From Paraburkholderia ribeironis (lineage in GTDB: Bacteria > Pseudomonadota > Gammaproteobacteria > Burkholderiales > Burkholderiaceae), in assembly GCF_900019265.1 (NCBI RefSeq), contig NZ_CYGX02000028.1:17608-81607 (forward strand): a stretch of 64,000 bases of DNA. Direction: 5' to 3'. This document shows, one piece after another, positions 36,539-45,921 of the stretch (position 1 is its first letter; each line of letters opens with the position of its first letter). Made by a program: the position numbers and the translations under genes. The notes under the pieces were generated by a model, which saw nothing but the letters and a program-made list of their open reading frames with translations, was not told where the DNA came from and did no database searches.

Positions 36539-37471
36539 ATGATTCGCAAGCTGCTTGCTTCTCTCGTGGCCATTGCCGGCATCGTGACGGCCGTGCCCGC
36601 CTTCGCGCAGAGCGCCCCGAAGGAAGTCCCCTTGGGGGGCTCCCCGAAGCAAGTCCCCTCGGGTGACGGCACGGTCAACGTGCTGTACGCCGGTTCGCTC
36701 GTCAACCTGATGGAGCGCAGCATTGGCCCCGCGTTCGAAAAAGCCACCGGCCAGCAGTTCCGCGGCTATGCGGCCGGCTCGAACAAGATTGCCAACGAGA
36801 TCAAGGGCAAGCTGCGGCGCGGCGACGTCTTCATCAGCGCGAGCCCGAAGGTGAACAGCAGCCTGATGGGTCAGGCAAACGGCGACCACGTCACGTGGTA
36901 CGTCAATTTCGCCGAATCGCCGTTGATGATCGGCTACAACCCGCGCAGCAGGTTCGCCGCGCAGTTCAGGAGCAAGCGTTGGGACCAGGTGTTGCAGGAG
37001 CCGGGCATCCGCATCGGCCGGACCGACCCGAAGCTCGATCCGAAAGGCGCCTTCACCGTCGAAATGATGACCAAAGCAGCCGGGCTCTACCAACAGCCCG
37101 ACCTCGTCGAAAAGACGCTCGGCGCGCCGGACAATCCCGAGCAGGTGCTGCCTGAGGAAACCCTGGTCGGCCGTCTGCAATCGGGCCAGCTCGACGCCGG
37201 CTTTTTCTATTCGACCGAAACGTCCGACCTGAAGATTCCGGCGCTGCGTCCCGCGCCCGAATTGCAGGTCAAGGCCAGCTACACGCTGACCATTCTCAAC
37301 GATGCGCCGAACCGCAGCGGCGCGGTCAGCTTCGTCGACTTTCTGCTGAGCGAGCAAGGTCGTGCGCTGCTCAGGCAGCATGGCGTGGACGTCGTCAAAC
37401 CGTCGGTGAGCGGCAGCGCGCAGGCGATCCCGCCGTCGGTGCAAGCGGTGCTCGATGCCGCCGCGCAGTAA
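36539..37471 (+). CDS. modA: molybdate/tungstate-binding periplasmic protein (ModA/WtpA type)
   Basis: A 310-aa exported protein. A signal peptide ends at AFAQS (about residue 24). Directly after cleavage come two copies of the 9-residue PKEVPLG-type repeat (residues 26-42). The binding-protein fold then starts with VNVLYAGSLVNLMERSIGPA, the opening of WtpA-like binding proteins, followed by GSNKIANEI and RGDVFISASP. It binds oxyanion in the periplasm for the fused ModBC transporter, whose start overlaps its end by 17 bp. A ModE-type box sits just upstream. Confidence 0.9.
   Translation: MIRKLLASLVAIAGIVTAVPAFAQSAPKEVPLGGSPKQVPSGDGTVNVLYAGSLVNLMERSIGPAFEKATGQQFRGYAAGSNKIANEIKGKLRRGDVFISASPKVNSSLMGQANGDHVTWYVNFAESPLMIGYNPRSRFAAQFRSKRWDQVLQEPGIRIGRTDPKLDPKGAFTVEMMTKAAGLYQQPDLVEKTLGAPDNPEQVLPEETLVGRLQSGQLDAGFFYSTETSDLKIPALRPAPELQVKASYTLTILNDAPNRSGAVSFVDFLLSEQGRALLRQHGVDVVKPSVSGSAQAIPPSVQAVLDAAAQ
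36614..36667. repeat. 27-bp tandem repeat (2 copies) inside modA
   Basis: Two 27-bp units encode APKEVPLGG and SPKQVPSGD. They are the same repeat family as the four units in the PrpR-like gene at 27004-27105, placed here at the mature N-terminus of ModA. Confidence 0.88.
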
Positions 37472-39338
37472 CGCGCTGAAGCACGCCGCTGCGCGACCGC
37501 TGCTGTGGCTGGCGGCACTGCTGGCCGTCTATCTGTGCGCTCCGTTCGTCGCGAGCGTGCCGCAACTCGACTCGGCGGACTGGGCGAACGTCGACTGGCA
37601 CGCGACGTGGTCGGCGGTCGGCGTGTCGGTGGCGAGCGCTACGGTCGCGTCGCTCGTGATCCTGCTCGGCGGCGTGCCGCTCGGTTATTTTCTGGCGCGC
37701 TCGGACTCGCGCAGGATGGCGTTGCTCGGTTTTGTCGTGCAGTTGCCGCTGGCGCTGCCGCCGCTCACGAGCGGCGTGCTGCTGCTGTTTCTGCTCGGCC
37801 CGTATAGCCTGATCGGCCGCTTCACCGGCGGCGTGTTGACGGATTCGTTCACCGGCATCGTGCTCGCGCAAACCTTCGTGGCGGCGCCGTTCCTGATCAT
37901 CGCCGCGAAGTCCGCGTTCGCCGCCGTCGACCCGGTTCTCGACGACGTCGCCGCAACGCTAGGCCACCATGCCGGCAGCCGCTTTTTCCGCGTCATGCTG
38001 CCGGTGGCATGGCCGGCGATCCGCGCGGGACTTGCGCTCGCGTGGCTGCGCGCGTTCGGCGAATTCGGCGCAACCGTGATGGTCGCGTATCACCCCTATT
38101 CGCTGCCGGTCTACACGTACGTGGTGTTCGGCGGCCAGGGCTTGCCGGCGATGATGCCGCTGCTGCTGCCGACCCTCGCGATCGCGATCGTCTGCGCGGC
38201 GCTGTCGATCTACAGCCTGCGGCCCAAGCCCACACTCGAACAAACCAGCAATGGCGACGACGCGCTCGAACCCGGCACGGATCTCACCGCGAGCCAACGG
38301 GACGCCATCGATCGCCGCCTCGCGTTCCATTTGCAGCGCCGGCTGGGCGCGTTCGATCTCGACCTCGCATGGACGCCCGCCACGCGCCGCCTCGCGATAA
38401 TCGGGCCGTCGGGCTCGGGCAAATCACTGGCCTTGCGCCTGATCGCGGGGCTCGAATCGAATGCATCGAGCACCGTGCGGCTCGGCGCGACCGACCTCCA
38501 CGCGCTGCCTCCCGAGCGCCGCCAGATCGGCTACATGCCGCAAGATTACGGCCTCTTTCCGCACATGAGCGTGGCGCGCCAGTTGGCATTTCCCGTCGAT
38601 GCCGACCCCGCCAGCGCGCGTTACTGGCTCGAGCATCTGGGCCTCGCGCAACTGCTCGGACGGCTGCCGCATCAGTTGTCGTTCGGTCAGCGGCAGCGGG
38701 TTGCGCTGGCGCGCGCATTGACGCGGCATAGCGAACTGCTGCTATTCGACGAACCGTTCGCCGCGTTGGATACGCCGCGGCGGCGGCGCTTGCAGCAGTC
38801 GCTGCGGGCGTTGCAGCGCGAGATCGCCGCAGTCACGATCATCGTCACGCACGATCCGGATGAGGCGGCGTTGCTGGCCGACGAGGTACTGGTCGTCGAG
38901 CAGGGACGCGTATTGCAGGCAGGCTTTATCGATGCCGTGTTCGAACGGCCCGCCACGCTGCGGGTGGCCGCGCTGCTCGGGTTGCACAACGTCGGCGAGG
39001 GCGCGATCAGCGCGTCGGGGCGGCTCGCGATCGCTCAAGGGTTGACGCTCGACACCGGCGCGAGCGCGCGAGGTCTCGCTGCCGGGCAGCGGGTGATGTG
39101 GCGCGTGTCACCGCATGCGCTCGCGGTTACACCGAACGGCGCGCATGCCGGCGTGGTCGATGCGGTCGAATTGCGACGCGGCGAGCGTTATGTTCGTGTG
39201 AATATCGCCGGCGTGCGTTTCGACATTGCCAGCGATGATGCGAGCTTGCGCGAAAGCGCCCCGTGCCGCGTCGATATTCACGCACGAGGCGTAACGGTCT
39301 GGCCCGCGTGCGGCGCGCGTCAAGTTTCGCCCGCGTGA
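37455..39338 (+). CDS. modBC: fused molybdate ABC permease-ATPase (ModB-ModC)
   Basis: A 627-aa fusion. Residues about 10-255 form a ModB-type permease with about five to six helices and the EAA-like loop (LGHHAGSRFFRVMLPVAWPA). Residues about 285-520 form the ATPase: Walker A GPSGSGKS, signature LSFGQRQRVALARAL (Phe in place of the usual Gly), Walker B LLLFDEPFAALD, and the H-loop VTHDPDEA. A TOBE-like tail (about 550-620) follows. ModB and ModC are usually separate. It overlaps modA by 17 bp and nadV tail-to-tail by 19 bp. Confidence 0.92.
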   Translation: MPPRSNALKHAAARPLLWLAALLAVYLCAPFVASVPQLDSADWANVDWHATWSAVGVSVASATVASLVILLGGVPLGYFLARSDSRRMALLGFVVQLPLALPPLTSGVLLLFLLGPYSLIGRFTGGVLTDSFTGIVLAQTFVAAPFLIIAAKSAFAAVDPVLDDVAATLGHHAGSRFFRVMLPVAWPAIRAGLALAWLRAFGEFGATVMVAYHPYSLPVYTYVVFGGQGLPAMMPLLLPTLAIAIVCAALSIYSLRPKPTLEQTSNGDDALEPGTDLTASQRDAIDRRLAFHLQRRLGAFDLDLAWTPATRRLAIIGPSGSGKSLALRLIAGLESNASSTVRLGATDLHALPPERRQIGYMPQDYGLFPHMSVARQLAFPVDADPASARYWLEHLGLAQLLGRLPHQLSFGQRQRVALARALTRHSELLLFDEPFAALDTPRRRRLQQSLRALQREIAAVTIIVTHDPDEAALLADEVLVVEQGRVLQAGFIDAVFERPATLRVAALLGLHNVGEGAISASGRLAIAQGLTLDTGASARGLAAGQRVMWRVSPHALAVTPNGAHAGVVDAVELRRGERYVRVNIAGVRFDIASDDASLRESAPCRVDIHARGVTVWPACGARQVSPA

Positions 39339-40762
39339 GCCCGGCTCCTGATCTCGGCGAGCGATACATCGGTCAGCAACCGGCCGGAATCGAACACCGT
39401 CACCAACGCCTCATCCCATTCGCCTTCGACCGTGCGCTCATCCCACACAAGCGGCAGTGTCACGGTCCGGTACTCGCCCGTGCGACGATTCTGCAGCAGC
39501 GTCAGGCGGCCTTTCTTCGAGCGTTTGGCCGTATCCGTGACCGGGGTCTTGTGCACGTCGTGCCACTCGTCGCCAAGCCGGATCGCGGAACACTTCATCG
39601 CGAAGCACTGCGTATCGCGGTTGATCTGCTGCAGCAGCGCGCCGCCCATGCCGAACACGATGTTGTCGGTCGCGTAGCCGGCTTCGTCCATCGCGGCGAG
39701 AATCGCTTCGATCGAATCCGGGTTCACGCCGTCGCCCTGGATCACGCGCACGTTGTTCAGCACGCGCCGCCCCTTGCTGTTCACCACCGAGCCGAACGAC
39801 GCGTCGAGCGCGCGCAGCGTGTGCAGCACAATCGTGCGGGGGTCGCCGGAGTCGGGGCGAATCACCAGCGTGCCGCCGGAATCGAGCACGGCCTGCTTCA
39901 ACTGGGTGCCCCATGCTTCGAGCGCGGCGAACAGATCATAGGAATCGGATACCACTGAGACGATCGCGCCCGGCTTGCTGAAGCGCGCAATCATGTTGCG
40001 GAACGCGTCGGCCTCGCGCTCGCGGCCCCATGCCGTGATCGTGCTGTGCTCGGCAGCCGGCACCGAAAACGCGGCCATCGTTTCGTTGTAGTAGTGGTTC
40101 GCCGCGACCACGCCGAACACCGTGTCCGAGCCCATGAAGCTGACCAGATGCGCCGCGCCGCCGATCGCCGCCGACTCCGCGCTCGACACCCCGCGCGCAC
40201 CGAAGTCGTGCAGCTTGAACGGCAGTTGCGAGAGGTCGTCGCTGCTCTTTTGCAGGTAAGCGCGGATCGTCTTGCGCAGGTGCCAGCTTTGCGTCGCAAC
40301 GGTGATCGGATACCACACGCGCATCAGCATGGTTTCCAGATACGAAGCCAGCCAGAACACCTGCGGATCGTCGCATTCGACCGTGACCAGCACGTTGTGC
40401 GTCGGCACGACCGAGCCCTCCGGCACCGCGCGTATTTGCACGGGCAGATAGCCACCGCACTGTTCGACGATGTAGCGCCAGCCCGCTTCGTTGAACGGCT
40501 CGCCATGCGCGATGAAGAACGCTTTGGCCTGCTCGATCATGGCCGGCGTGACCGGCCGGCACAGATATTCCTTGATCAGCATCTGCAAACCGAAGAACAA
40601 CGTACGGTCGTAGCGGCCGCCGCGCGACTCGATGTAAGAAAACATCGCCGACGCTTCGGGCGGATATTGCAGATAATGCGACGCCTTGTACGAATCCGTG
40701 TTGAGAATCGGATTGGACAGGAACGACACGATGTCGTTAAGGCCGTTGATCGCATTTTGCAT
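39320..40762 (-). CDS. nadV: nicotinamide phosphoribosyltransferase
   Basis: A 480-aa enzyme that makes NMN from nicotinamide and PRPP for NAD salvage. Motifs match the NAMPT/NadV group: LNTDSYKASHYLQYPP at the N-terminus, HDFGARGVSS, the catalytic-His region AEHSTITAWG, IRPDSGDP, and FGMGGALLQQ. Length fits the family. It is convergent with modBC with a 19-bp overlap. No ribosome binding site is evident at 40762, but the first residues are protein-like. Confidence 0.94.
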   Translation of the reverse strand: MQNAINGLNDIVSFLSNPILNTDSYKASHYLQYPPEASAMFSYIESRGGRYDRTLFFGLQMLIKEYLCRPVTPAMIEQAKAFFIAHGEPFNEAGWRYIVEQCGGYLPVQIRAVPEGSVVPTHNVLVTVECDDPQVFWLASYLETMLMRVWYPITVATQSWHLRKTIRAYLQKSSDDLSQLPFKLHDFGARGVSSAESAAIGGAAHLVSFMGSDTVFGVVAANHYYNETMAAFSVPAAEHSTITAWGREREADAFRNMIARFSKPGAIVSVVSDSYDLFAALEAWGTQLKQAVLDSGGTLVIRPDSGDPRTIVLHTLRALDASFGSVVNSKGRRVLNNVRVIQGDGVNPDSIEAILAAMDEAGYATDNIVFGMGGALLQQINRDTQCFAMKCSAIRLGDEWHDVHKTPVTDTAKRSKKGRLTLLQNRRTGEYRTVTLPLVWDERTVEGEWDEALVTVFDSGRLLTDVSLAEIRSRAHAGET

Positions 40763-41157
40763 GGGCGGGGCTGCGCTCGCGCGGCTCTCTCAATGGGGCG
40801 GGCTGGACGGGCCGAGGGCCCTTCTACGATACACCGTCAAAATAGCGCGGCAATCGCCTGAAACTTCACCTTACTCCTGTACGCCGAGCAGCGCTCGTCG
40901 GTGGACAGCAGCGTCTCGCCGAACGTGCGGCGTTTGCCATCATGCTACGCCCGCGGGTTTGCCCTGGTCACCGCCGATTAACTTCGGTATCCGAATTATT
41001 TTTAGAACCAGCTGCACGTGGGATGAGGCAGCCGGCCTGCCGGTGTCGCCGCGTGGCGGGCGTGCTGGCCGCGGTCCACAGCGAGCCGTGCACAGATAGC
41101 GGTTTCGAATGTGCTGGCAGGACAGACCGGCCCGCAAGAGCGGCTCGAACGCCGGCT
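40763..41157. other. 395-bp interval without a supported gene
   Basis: This lies upstream of nadV and downstream of the CpaE-like gene. Only short, featureless frames are seen. Confidence 0.5.
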
Positions 41158-42345
41158 TCAGTTGCGGCGGCAAATTCGGCCCGAAGCCGACACCCGCCCG
41201 ATCGCGCTTTTGCGACGCTCCGCGAAAGCCGGCCACAGCATGTCGGCGAGCAGGCCGATGCCATGAGCGAGCGCACTGTCGTGGGCCGATGTGACGAGCG
41301 GCACGCCGCGGCTCAATGCGTCGTTGACCTCTTTGTCGTCGCGCGGAAGCTGATGCGCGACTTTCGCACCAAGCGTTTTTTCAAGCGTCGGCAGATTGAT
41401 CTGCGCGTTCTTGTCGTATTGATTCACCACCACCCGCACCTTGTCGGCCGCATAACCCAGTTCCCTGAAGATATCGAGCATGCGGCGTCCGCTGTGCAGA
41501 TACAGCGGGTTTTGCCGCACCACCATGCAGATCGCGTCGCTGTGGTCGAGTGCATGGATCGTCAATGGGTTGAGACTCTGCCCGATGTCGATCAGCACCG
41601 CGTCATAGCGCTCGCGAACCAGCGCAAGAATGCGCGCCAGTTGCGTGGGCAGCAACTCGGCGGCACGCAGTGGATCGCCCGCGCCCGCCAGCACGTCGAA
41701 GTTCACGTGGACACGCATCACACACGAGTCGAGCAGCGCCGCGTCGAGGTGCTCGATCTGCGAGCACAGATCGGCGAGCGTGGTCGGCGGCGGCCTGTCG
41801 GCCATCAGCAGGCTGGCGTCGGCGAACTGCTGGCTCAGGTCGATCAGCAGCACGCGCCGGTCGCGCTGCGCGGCGAGCGAACAGGCGAGATTGACGGCGA
41901 TCAGCGTCGTACCGCTGCCGCCCTTGCTCGATGCAAGCGACACGACCCGTCCGGCGCGCCGTCCCACTCCATTTTTTTGCGCGTCGACCTGGCTGAGCGC
42001 GTTGGCGATTGCCTGCGCGTCGAGCGGCCATGACAACACGTGCCGCACAGCAGCGCGCCGCGCCGCGCCCAGCAACGCCGCGGACGGCGCCGGCGTCATC
42101 AGCATGCAGTGCAGCGCCGGCCAGCAGGCCAGCATTTCTACGATGCCGTCCAGTTCGCGCGGACTCAGATTCGGGTCATCGACGATCAACAGATCGGCAT
42201 TCCTGACGACGCGCCAATGCACGCGCGCTTGCCGGATCGTCCCGTACGCCAGACGCAGCCGGTAGCGCACGCCGCTTTCCTCGAGTCGCGCGACGATGCA
42301 CTGCGCGTGTTTGACGCTGGCGGCAATCAGGAAGATGTCGATCAT
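41158..42345 (-). CDS. CpaE/TadZ-like MinD-family ATPase
   Basis: A 395-aa protein. Residues 1-125 form a receiver-like domain (IFLIAASVKHAQCIVARLEE, LLIVDDPNLSP). Residues about 130-370 form a MinD/ParA ATPase with deviant Walker A SLASSKGGSGTT, VLLIDLSQQ, and VVVNQYDK. CpaE/TadZ proteins position Flp/Tad pilus machinery at a pole. No other tad genes are in this window, so it is an orphan here. GGAGAAC supports the start at 42345. A 107-aa gene precedes it on the same strand. Confidence 0.85.
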   Translation of the reverse strand: MIDIFLIAASVKHAQCIVARLEESGVRYRLRLAYGTIRQARVHWRVVRNADLLIVDDPNLSPRELDGIVEMLACWPALHCMLMTPAPSAALLGAARRAAVRHVLSWPLDAQAIANALSQVDAQKNGVGRRAGRVVSLASSKGGSGTTLIAVNLACSLAAQRDRRVLLIDLSQQFADASLLMADRPPPTTLADLCSQIEHLDAALLDSCVMRVHVNFDVLAGAGDPLRAAELLPTQLARILALVRERYDAVLIDIGQSLNPLTIHALDHSDAICMVVRQNPLYLHSGRRMLDIFRELGYAADKVRVVVNQYDKNAQINLPTLEKTLGAKVAHQLPRDDKEVNDALSRGVPLVTSAHDSALAHGIGLLADMLWPAFAERRKSAIGRVSASGRICRRN

Positions 42346-42412
42346 GCCGGTTCTCCGCCGGTTTGAGGTCGCCGGTTGTCGCGGGCAGACCGGGCACCAT
42401 CCAGTCGCGGGT

Positions 42413-42736
42413 TCATGCGCCGGAATCGGGACGCGCAATCTGCGTGCTGCGCTCGTGGTTCCGTTGCAGCGCCAGCGGCATCTCGTAGACTGCGTCGCGC
42501 AACGCGTCGCGCTGGGTGCCGGCTTGCGCGTTGCGCTTGAGCGCCTCGGCGACCACTAGCGTCAGCAGATCAGCCGACGGCGCGGCAAACAGTGCACGCG
42601 GCGCCGCCACATGCCGGCGATACGAAAACCCGCTTGAGCCAGCGGCGCGCCGATCGCCAGCGGCGCGCTGATCGCCTGCGGCGCCCTGATGATCGAACCG
42701 CGCTGCGGCGGCCGGCACGCATATCAGCTTTTTCAT
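42413..42736 (-). CDS. hypothetical protein upstream of the CpaE-like gene
   Basis: A 107-aa protein with a good ribosome binding site (GGGGGA, 6 nt before ATG). The N-terminus is MKKLICVPAAAARFD, followed by six-residue repeats of the type GDQRAA from an 18-bp tandem repeat (42638-42691). The C-terminal half is helical (ADLLTLVVAEALKRN, LALQRNHE). I do not recognise the family. It probably shares a transcript with the CpaE-like gene 67 bp downstream. Confidence 0.5.
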   Translation of the reverse strand: MKKLICVPAAAARFDHQGAAGDQRAAGDRRAAGSSGFSYRRHVAAPRALFAAPSADLLTLVVAEALKRNAQAGTQRDALRDAVYEMPLALQRNHERSTQIARPDSGA

Positions 42737-43939
42737 GACATCCCCCAAAAGATGGGCCGTTGCAGGCCATGTCAAGGTGACCGTGCCCACGCCGACGCGT
42801 GGACACGGCACCCGCCTCACCTCGTGATTACGTCTCTCTATGGAGACTGCGGCCCGTCTCCCTGCTTCGTCGCGCCGGCTGGTCCTTGACCGTGCGCTGC
42901 CCCTTCTCTTGTTCTGTGCGTTGTTCGCGAACGGCACGAATGCGCTACTTGTGGTTATTCCCTGTTGCGTGCTTCCAACATCCTGGCTTGCCCGATCATG
43001 TTCGCGAAGTCCCTGCGAACCCCTTGCGAACTCCCCCTTTTGCCGCCGTTTTTTATCAGCGTGCATTCCCGGCGCTTTTCCATCGAGCGGTAATGCTTTT
43101 GCTATGTAGCGTTTATTGCAACTGTCATGCCATGCAACCCGAAATCTCCGAAACCCTTATGTCACAACGATTCATGACCAGGCTGTAGCCGTGCGGCGAT
43201 CTGCTGGCGTCGCGAATTGATTCGTCCGTGAACACGCAATCAAACGCGCCACGACGAAAGCCAAAAGATGAATCCATTGTCTGCTCGCCGGCCAAACCAC
43301 TGCTAGCCGTGGGTCGCCTCACGCTCGAGAATAAATGTGCCGATTACGTAACCGTAGAAACCCTGCCTGCAAGGGCTGCCCAATCTGTAGCAAGCTTGAA
43401 ACACGCTAAAGCGCAACAGTGGACTCGCACTGCCCGTCACCGCGTATTGGATTGCATGGCTGTGTGGGATGTCGCGCACAGCGGGGCTTGACCGATTTTT
43501 TTATTCGTTGTCGCCAATGCATTGCGCGAAAAATTATTTCTTACTCCATATCGGTTGGTATGGCGCTTTCAGGCGCTTTCGCTTATCTTTAAGCCATTCG
43601 CCAATTAGAGCGTATGCACTAGGGTATCAAGACAAACAAAAACGGTTTTGTCATTCGGGGATAAAGTCATCCGGCGGTTTCAGCAATGAACGCTTAATCC
43701 GCTGTCTGTACGACATGTAGCGCCGCGCGGTTCGCGCAGCCCGCTTCATGCCCCATTGCCGCTACCGTGAAGGCGTCGCCGCCGGGTTGCCGCAACCGGA
43801 CCCGAACGTCGTGACGCAACTGGGCTCGAATCCGTGCAAACGGACCGGGCCGAATCAGTTGGCCAAAGGTCGGCGCAGCCTGCCGACTTTTTCTTGCGTC
43901 GCACAGCAGTCCTGAAAGTAGCATCGAACCGGGGGTAAC
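42737..43939. other. 1.2-kb interval without a supported gene
   Basis: This separates the CpaE-like operon from the divergent VpsR-like regulator. Two plus-strand frames (43228-43491 and 43469-43720) have no family resemblance. The stretch about 43490-43700 is strikingly AT-rich for this genome and may be a regulatory region or foreign DNA. Confidence 0.5.
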
Positions 43940-45376
43940 ATGACTACGAGCTGCACGCCTGTCGATACGGAGCGCACCGTTCTGTACGTGTCGAACTCGC
44001 CTGATCAGAAACTCGCCGACTTTCTGGCGGCGTCCGGCTGGCAAGCCGTGCACGCGAAAAGCACAGCAGCCGCCGAACGCATGATCGGGCGCGGCAATAT
44101 CAAGGTCGGCCTCATGCAACTGCCCGACGACTGCTCGTCGCAGGACTTGTCCGCACTCGCATCGTGCATGCGGCGCGTCGAAACCAACTGGGTTGCCCAG
44201 ATCTTGCCGGGACAGACGGAAAACGAACTGGTCCGCCGCTTCATCCTCGATTACTGCTTCGATTTCGTCACGCAGCCCTGGCTGAACGACCGGCTCGTGT
44301 TCGCGCTCGGCCATGCGCATGGGCTGTCGAGTCTGCGCCAGGCGCGCGTCGCGCCGGAGCCATCGCTCGGCCGGCACGGCATGGTCGGACAATGCGAGCC
44401 GATGCAGCAGCTATACCGGCGCATCGACAAATGCGCAATGACCGACGCACCGGTCTTCGTCGCCGGCGAGTCGGGCACCGGCAAGGAATTGACCGCCCGT
44501 GCGGTTCATGAGCGCTCGCCGCGTGCGGGCCGCCCGTTCGTCGCGATCAATTGCGCGGCGATTCCGCCGAGCCTGCTGCAAGCCGAGCTATTCGGCCACG
44601 AACGCGGCGCGTTCACCGGCGCGCTGCAACGCAAGATGGGCCGGATTGAAAGCGCCCACGAAGGCACCCTGTTTCTCGATGAAATCGGTGACATGCCGCA
44701 CGAGTGTCAGGCAGTGCTGCTGCGCTTTCTGCAGGAGGGCACGATCGAGCGGCTCGGTGGCAACGGCCAGATCAGCGTCGATGTCCGGGTCATTTCGGCG
44801 ACCCACGTCGATCTGGACAAAGCGGTGGAGCAGAAGCGTTTCCGCTCCGACCTGTATCACCGGCTGTGCGTGCTGCGCCTCGTCGAGCCGCCGTTGCGCG
44901 AGCGCGGCGGCGACATCAAGCTGCTCGCCAATTACGCGCTCAGCATGTACCGGCAGGACGGCGCGCGCAAACTTCGCGGACTATCGAGCGACGCGATCGT
45001 CGCGATGTCGAACTATCCGTGGCCTGGCAACGTGCGCGAGCTGATCAATTGCGTGCGGCGCGCGGTGGTGATGAGCGAGGGCCGCTTCATCACCGCTGCC
45101 GACCTTGGCTTGCCCGAAGCGGACAACAGGCCGACCGTGACGCTGGCGGAAATCCGCAGCAAGGCGGAAAAGGATGCGATCGAACACGCGTTGCAGCGCC
45201 ACGGCTACAAGCTGTCCGAGGCGGCGGCCGAACTCGGCATTTCGCGGGCGACGCTGTACCGCCTGATGCATGCGAACCGGCTGCACCAGGAACCGGCGAC
45301 CGCGGGCGGGTCGAACCTGCATGCTGGCGCGCATGCCGACGGCGAGGCGCAGCAGCAGGCGTCTTCGCTCACGTAG
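43940..45376 (+). CDS. VpsR-like sigma-54-type response regulator
   Basis: A 478-aa protein. Residues 10-120 form a VpsR-type receiver-like domain without a clear phosphorylation Asp set. Residues about 145-385 form the AAA+ domain: Walker [17 protein letters not shown] (the sigma-54 contact GAFTGA intact), and Walker [12 protein letters not shown]. The C-terminus is a Fis HTH ([21 protein letters not shown]). Relatives (VpsR, BerB) control exopolysaccharide and biofilm, often with c-di-GMP. GGGGGTAAC precedes the start. No target operon is adjacent. Confidence 0.87.
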   Translation: MTTSCTPVDTERTVLYVSNSPDQKLADFLAASGWQAVHAKSTAAAERMIGRGNIKVGLMQLPDDCSSQDLSALASCMRRVETNWVAQILPGQTENELVRRFILDYCFDFVTQPWLNDRLVFALGHAHGLSSLRQARVAPEPSLGRHGMVGQCEPMQQLYRRIDKCAMTDAPVFVAGESGTGKELTARAVHERSPRAGRPFVAINCAAIPPSLLQAELFGHERGAFTGALQRKMGRIESAHEGTLFLDEIGDMPHECQAVLLRFLQEGTIERLGGNGQISVDVRVISATHVDLDKAVEQKRFRSDLYHRLCVLRLVEPPLRERGGDIKLLANYALSMYRQDGARKLRGLSSDAIVAMSNYPWPGNVRELINCVRRAVVMSEGRFITAADLGLPEADNRPTVTLAEIRSKAEKDAIEHALQRHGYKLSEAAAELGISRATLYRLMHANRLHQEPATAGGSNLHAGAHADGEAQQQASSLT

Positions 45377-45921
45377 GCGGGCGCGCTTGAGTCGGTGTCG
45401 TAATCGGACGCGGGATCGGGTCGCGCGGCGCGGGCGCAGTGAGCCCAAGCCGCAGCGCTTGACCATAAGCGCCTGATGCCCTGATGCCTCCCGCAGCCGC
45501 CTGAAGGCTATTCGGGTCTATCCGCACGATACGCCCGTCACACCACCGCTTCGGCCTCTGCCGCCACGCCTGCAAGGCGTTCGCCATCGCCAGCTGCTGC
45601 AGCGAAATCGTCGTCGCGCTGTGCGGGAATTCGCGCGTGGACGCCGGGCGGTCGAACGCGCGAATTCCCGCGCCGCGCGACGCAATATAGCGGCGCCATC
45701 TGACCGGCAAGCTTCGTGCTAGCCCTGTCGGGTCTGGACGCCCTGCCCGTAGACTATCGTCATGGACCGCGCCGACGGTGCTGGCCGGCGCTGCCGCGCA
45801 GACCGCAATCCCACGCCCGAGGAACTTGTATAGCCCGCCCGGGGTCGGTTCATGGTCACGCCGCCGAACCCATTCACGGTTCCGGCACATTCTTCCGCAC
45901 CTGTACCCCGCTTTACACCCT
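45377..45921. other. 545-bp interval without a supported gene
   Basis: A minus-strand open frame covers much of this stretch (45369-45929). It overlaps both flanking genes, has a GTG start without a ribosome binding site, and shows no recognisable domain, so it is not called. Confidence 0.45.

Noticed and set aside
43570..43600. Possible sigma-54 promoter around ATGGCGCTTTCAGGCGC
   Set aside because: The GG and GC pairs are at the wrong spacing.
43228..43720. Two small plus-strand frames in the 1.2-kb gap
   Set aside because: No ribosome binding site or family resemblance; composition is not like the neighbouring genes.
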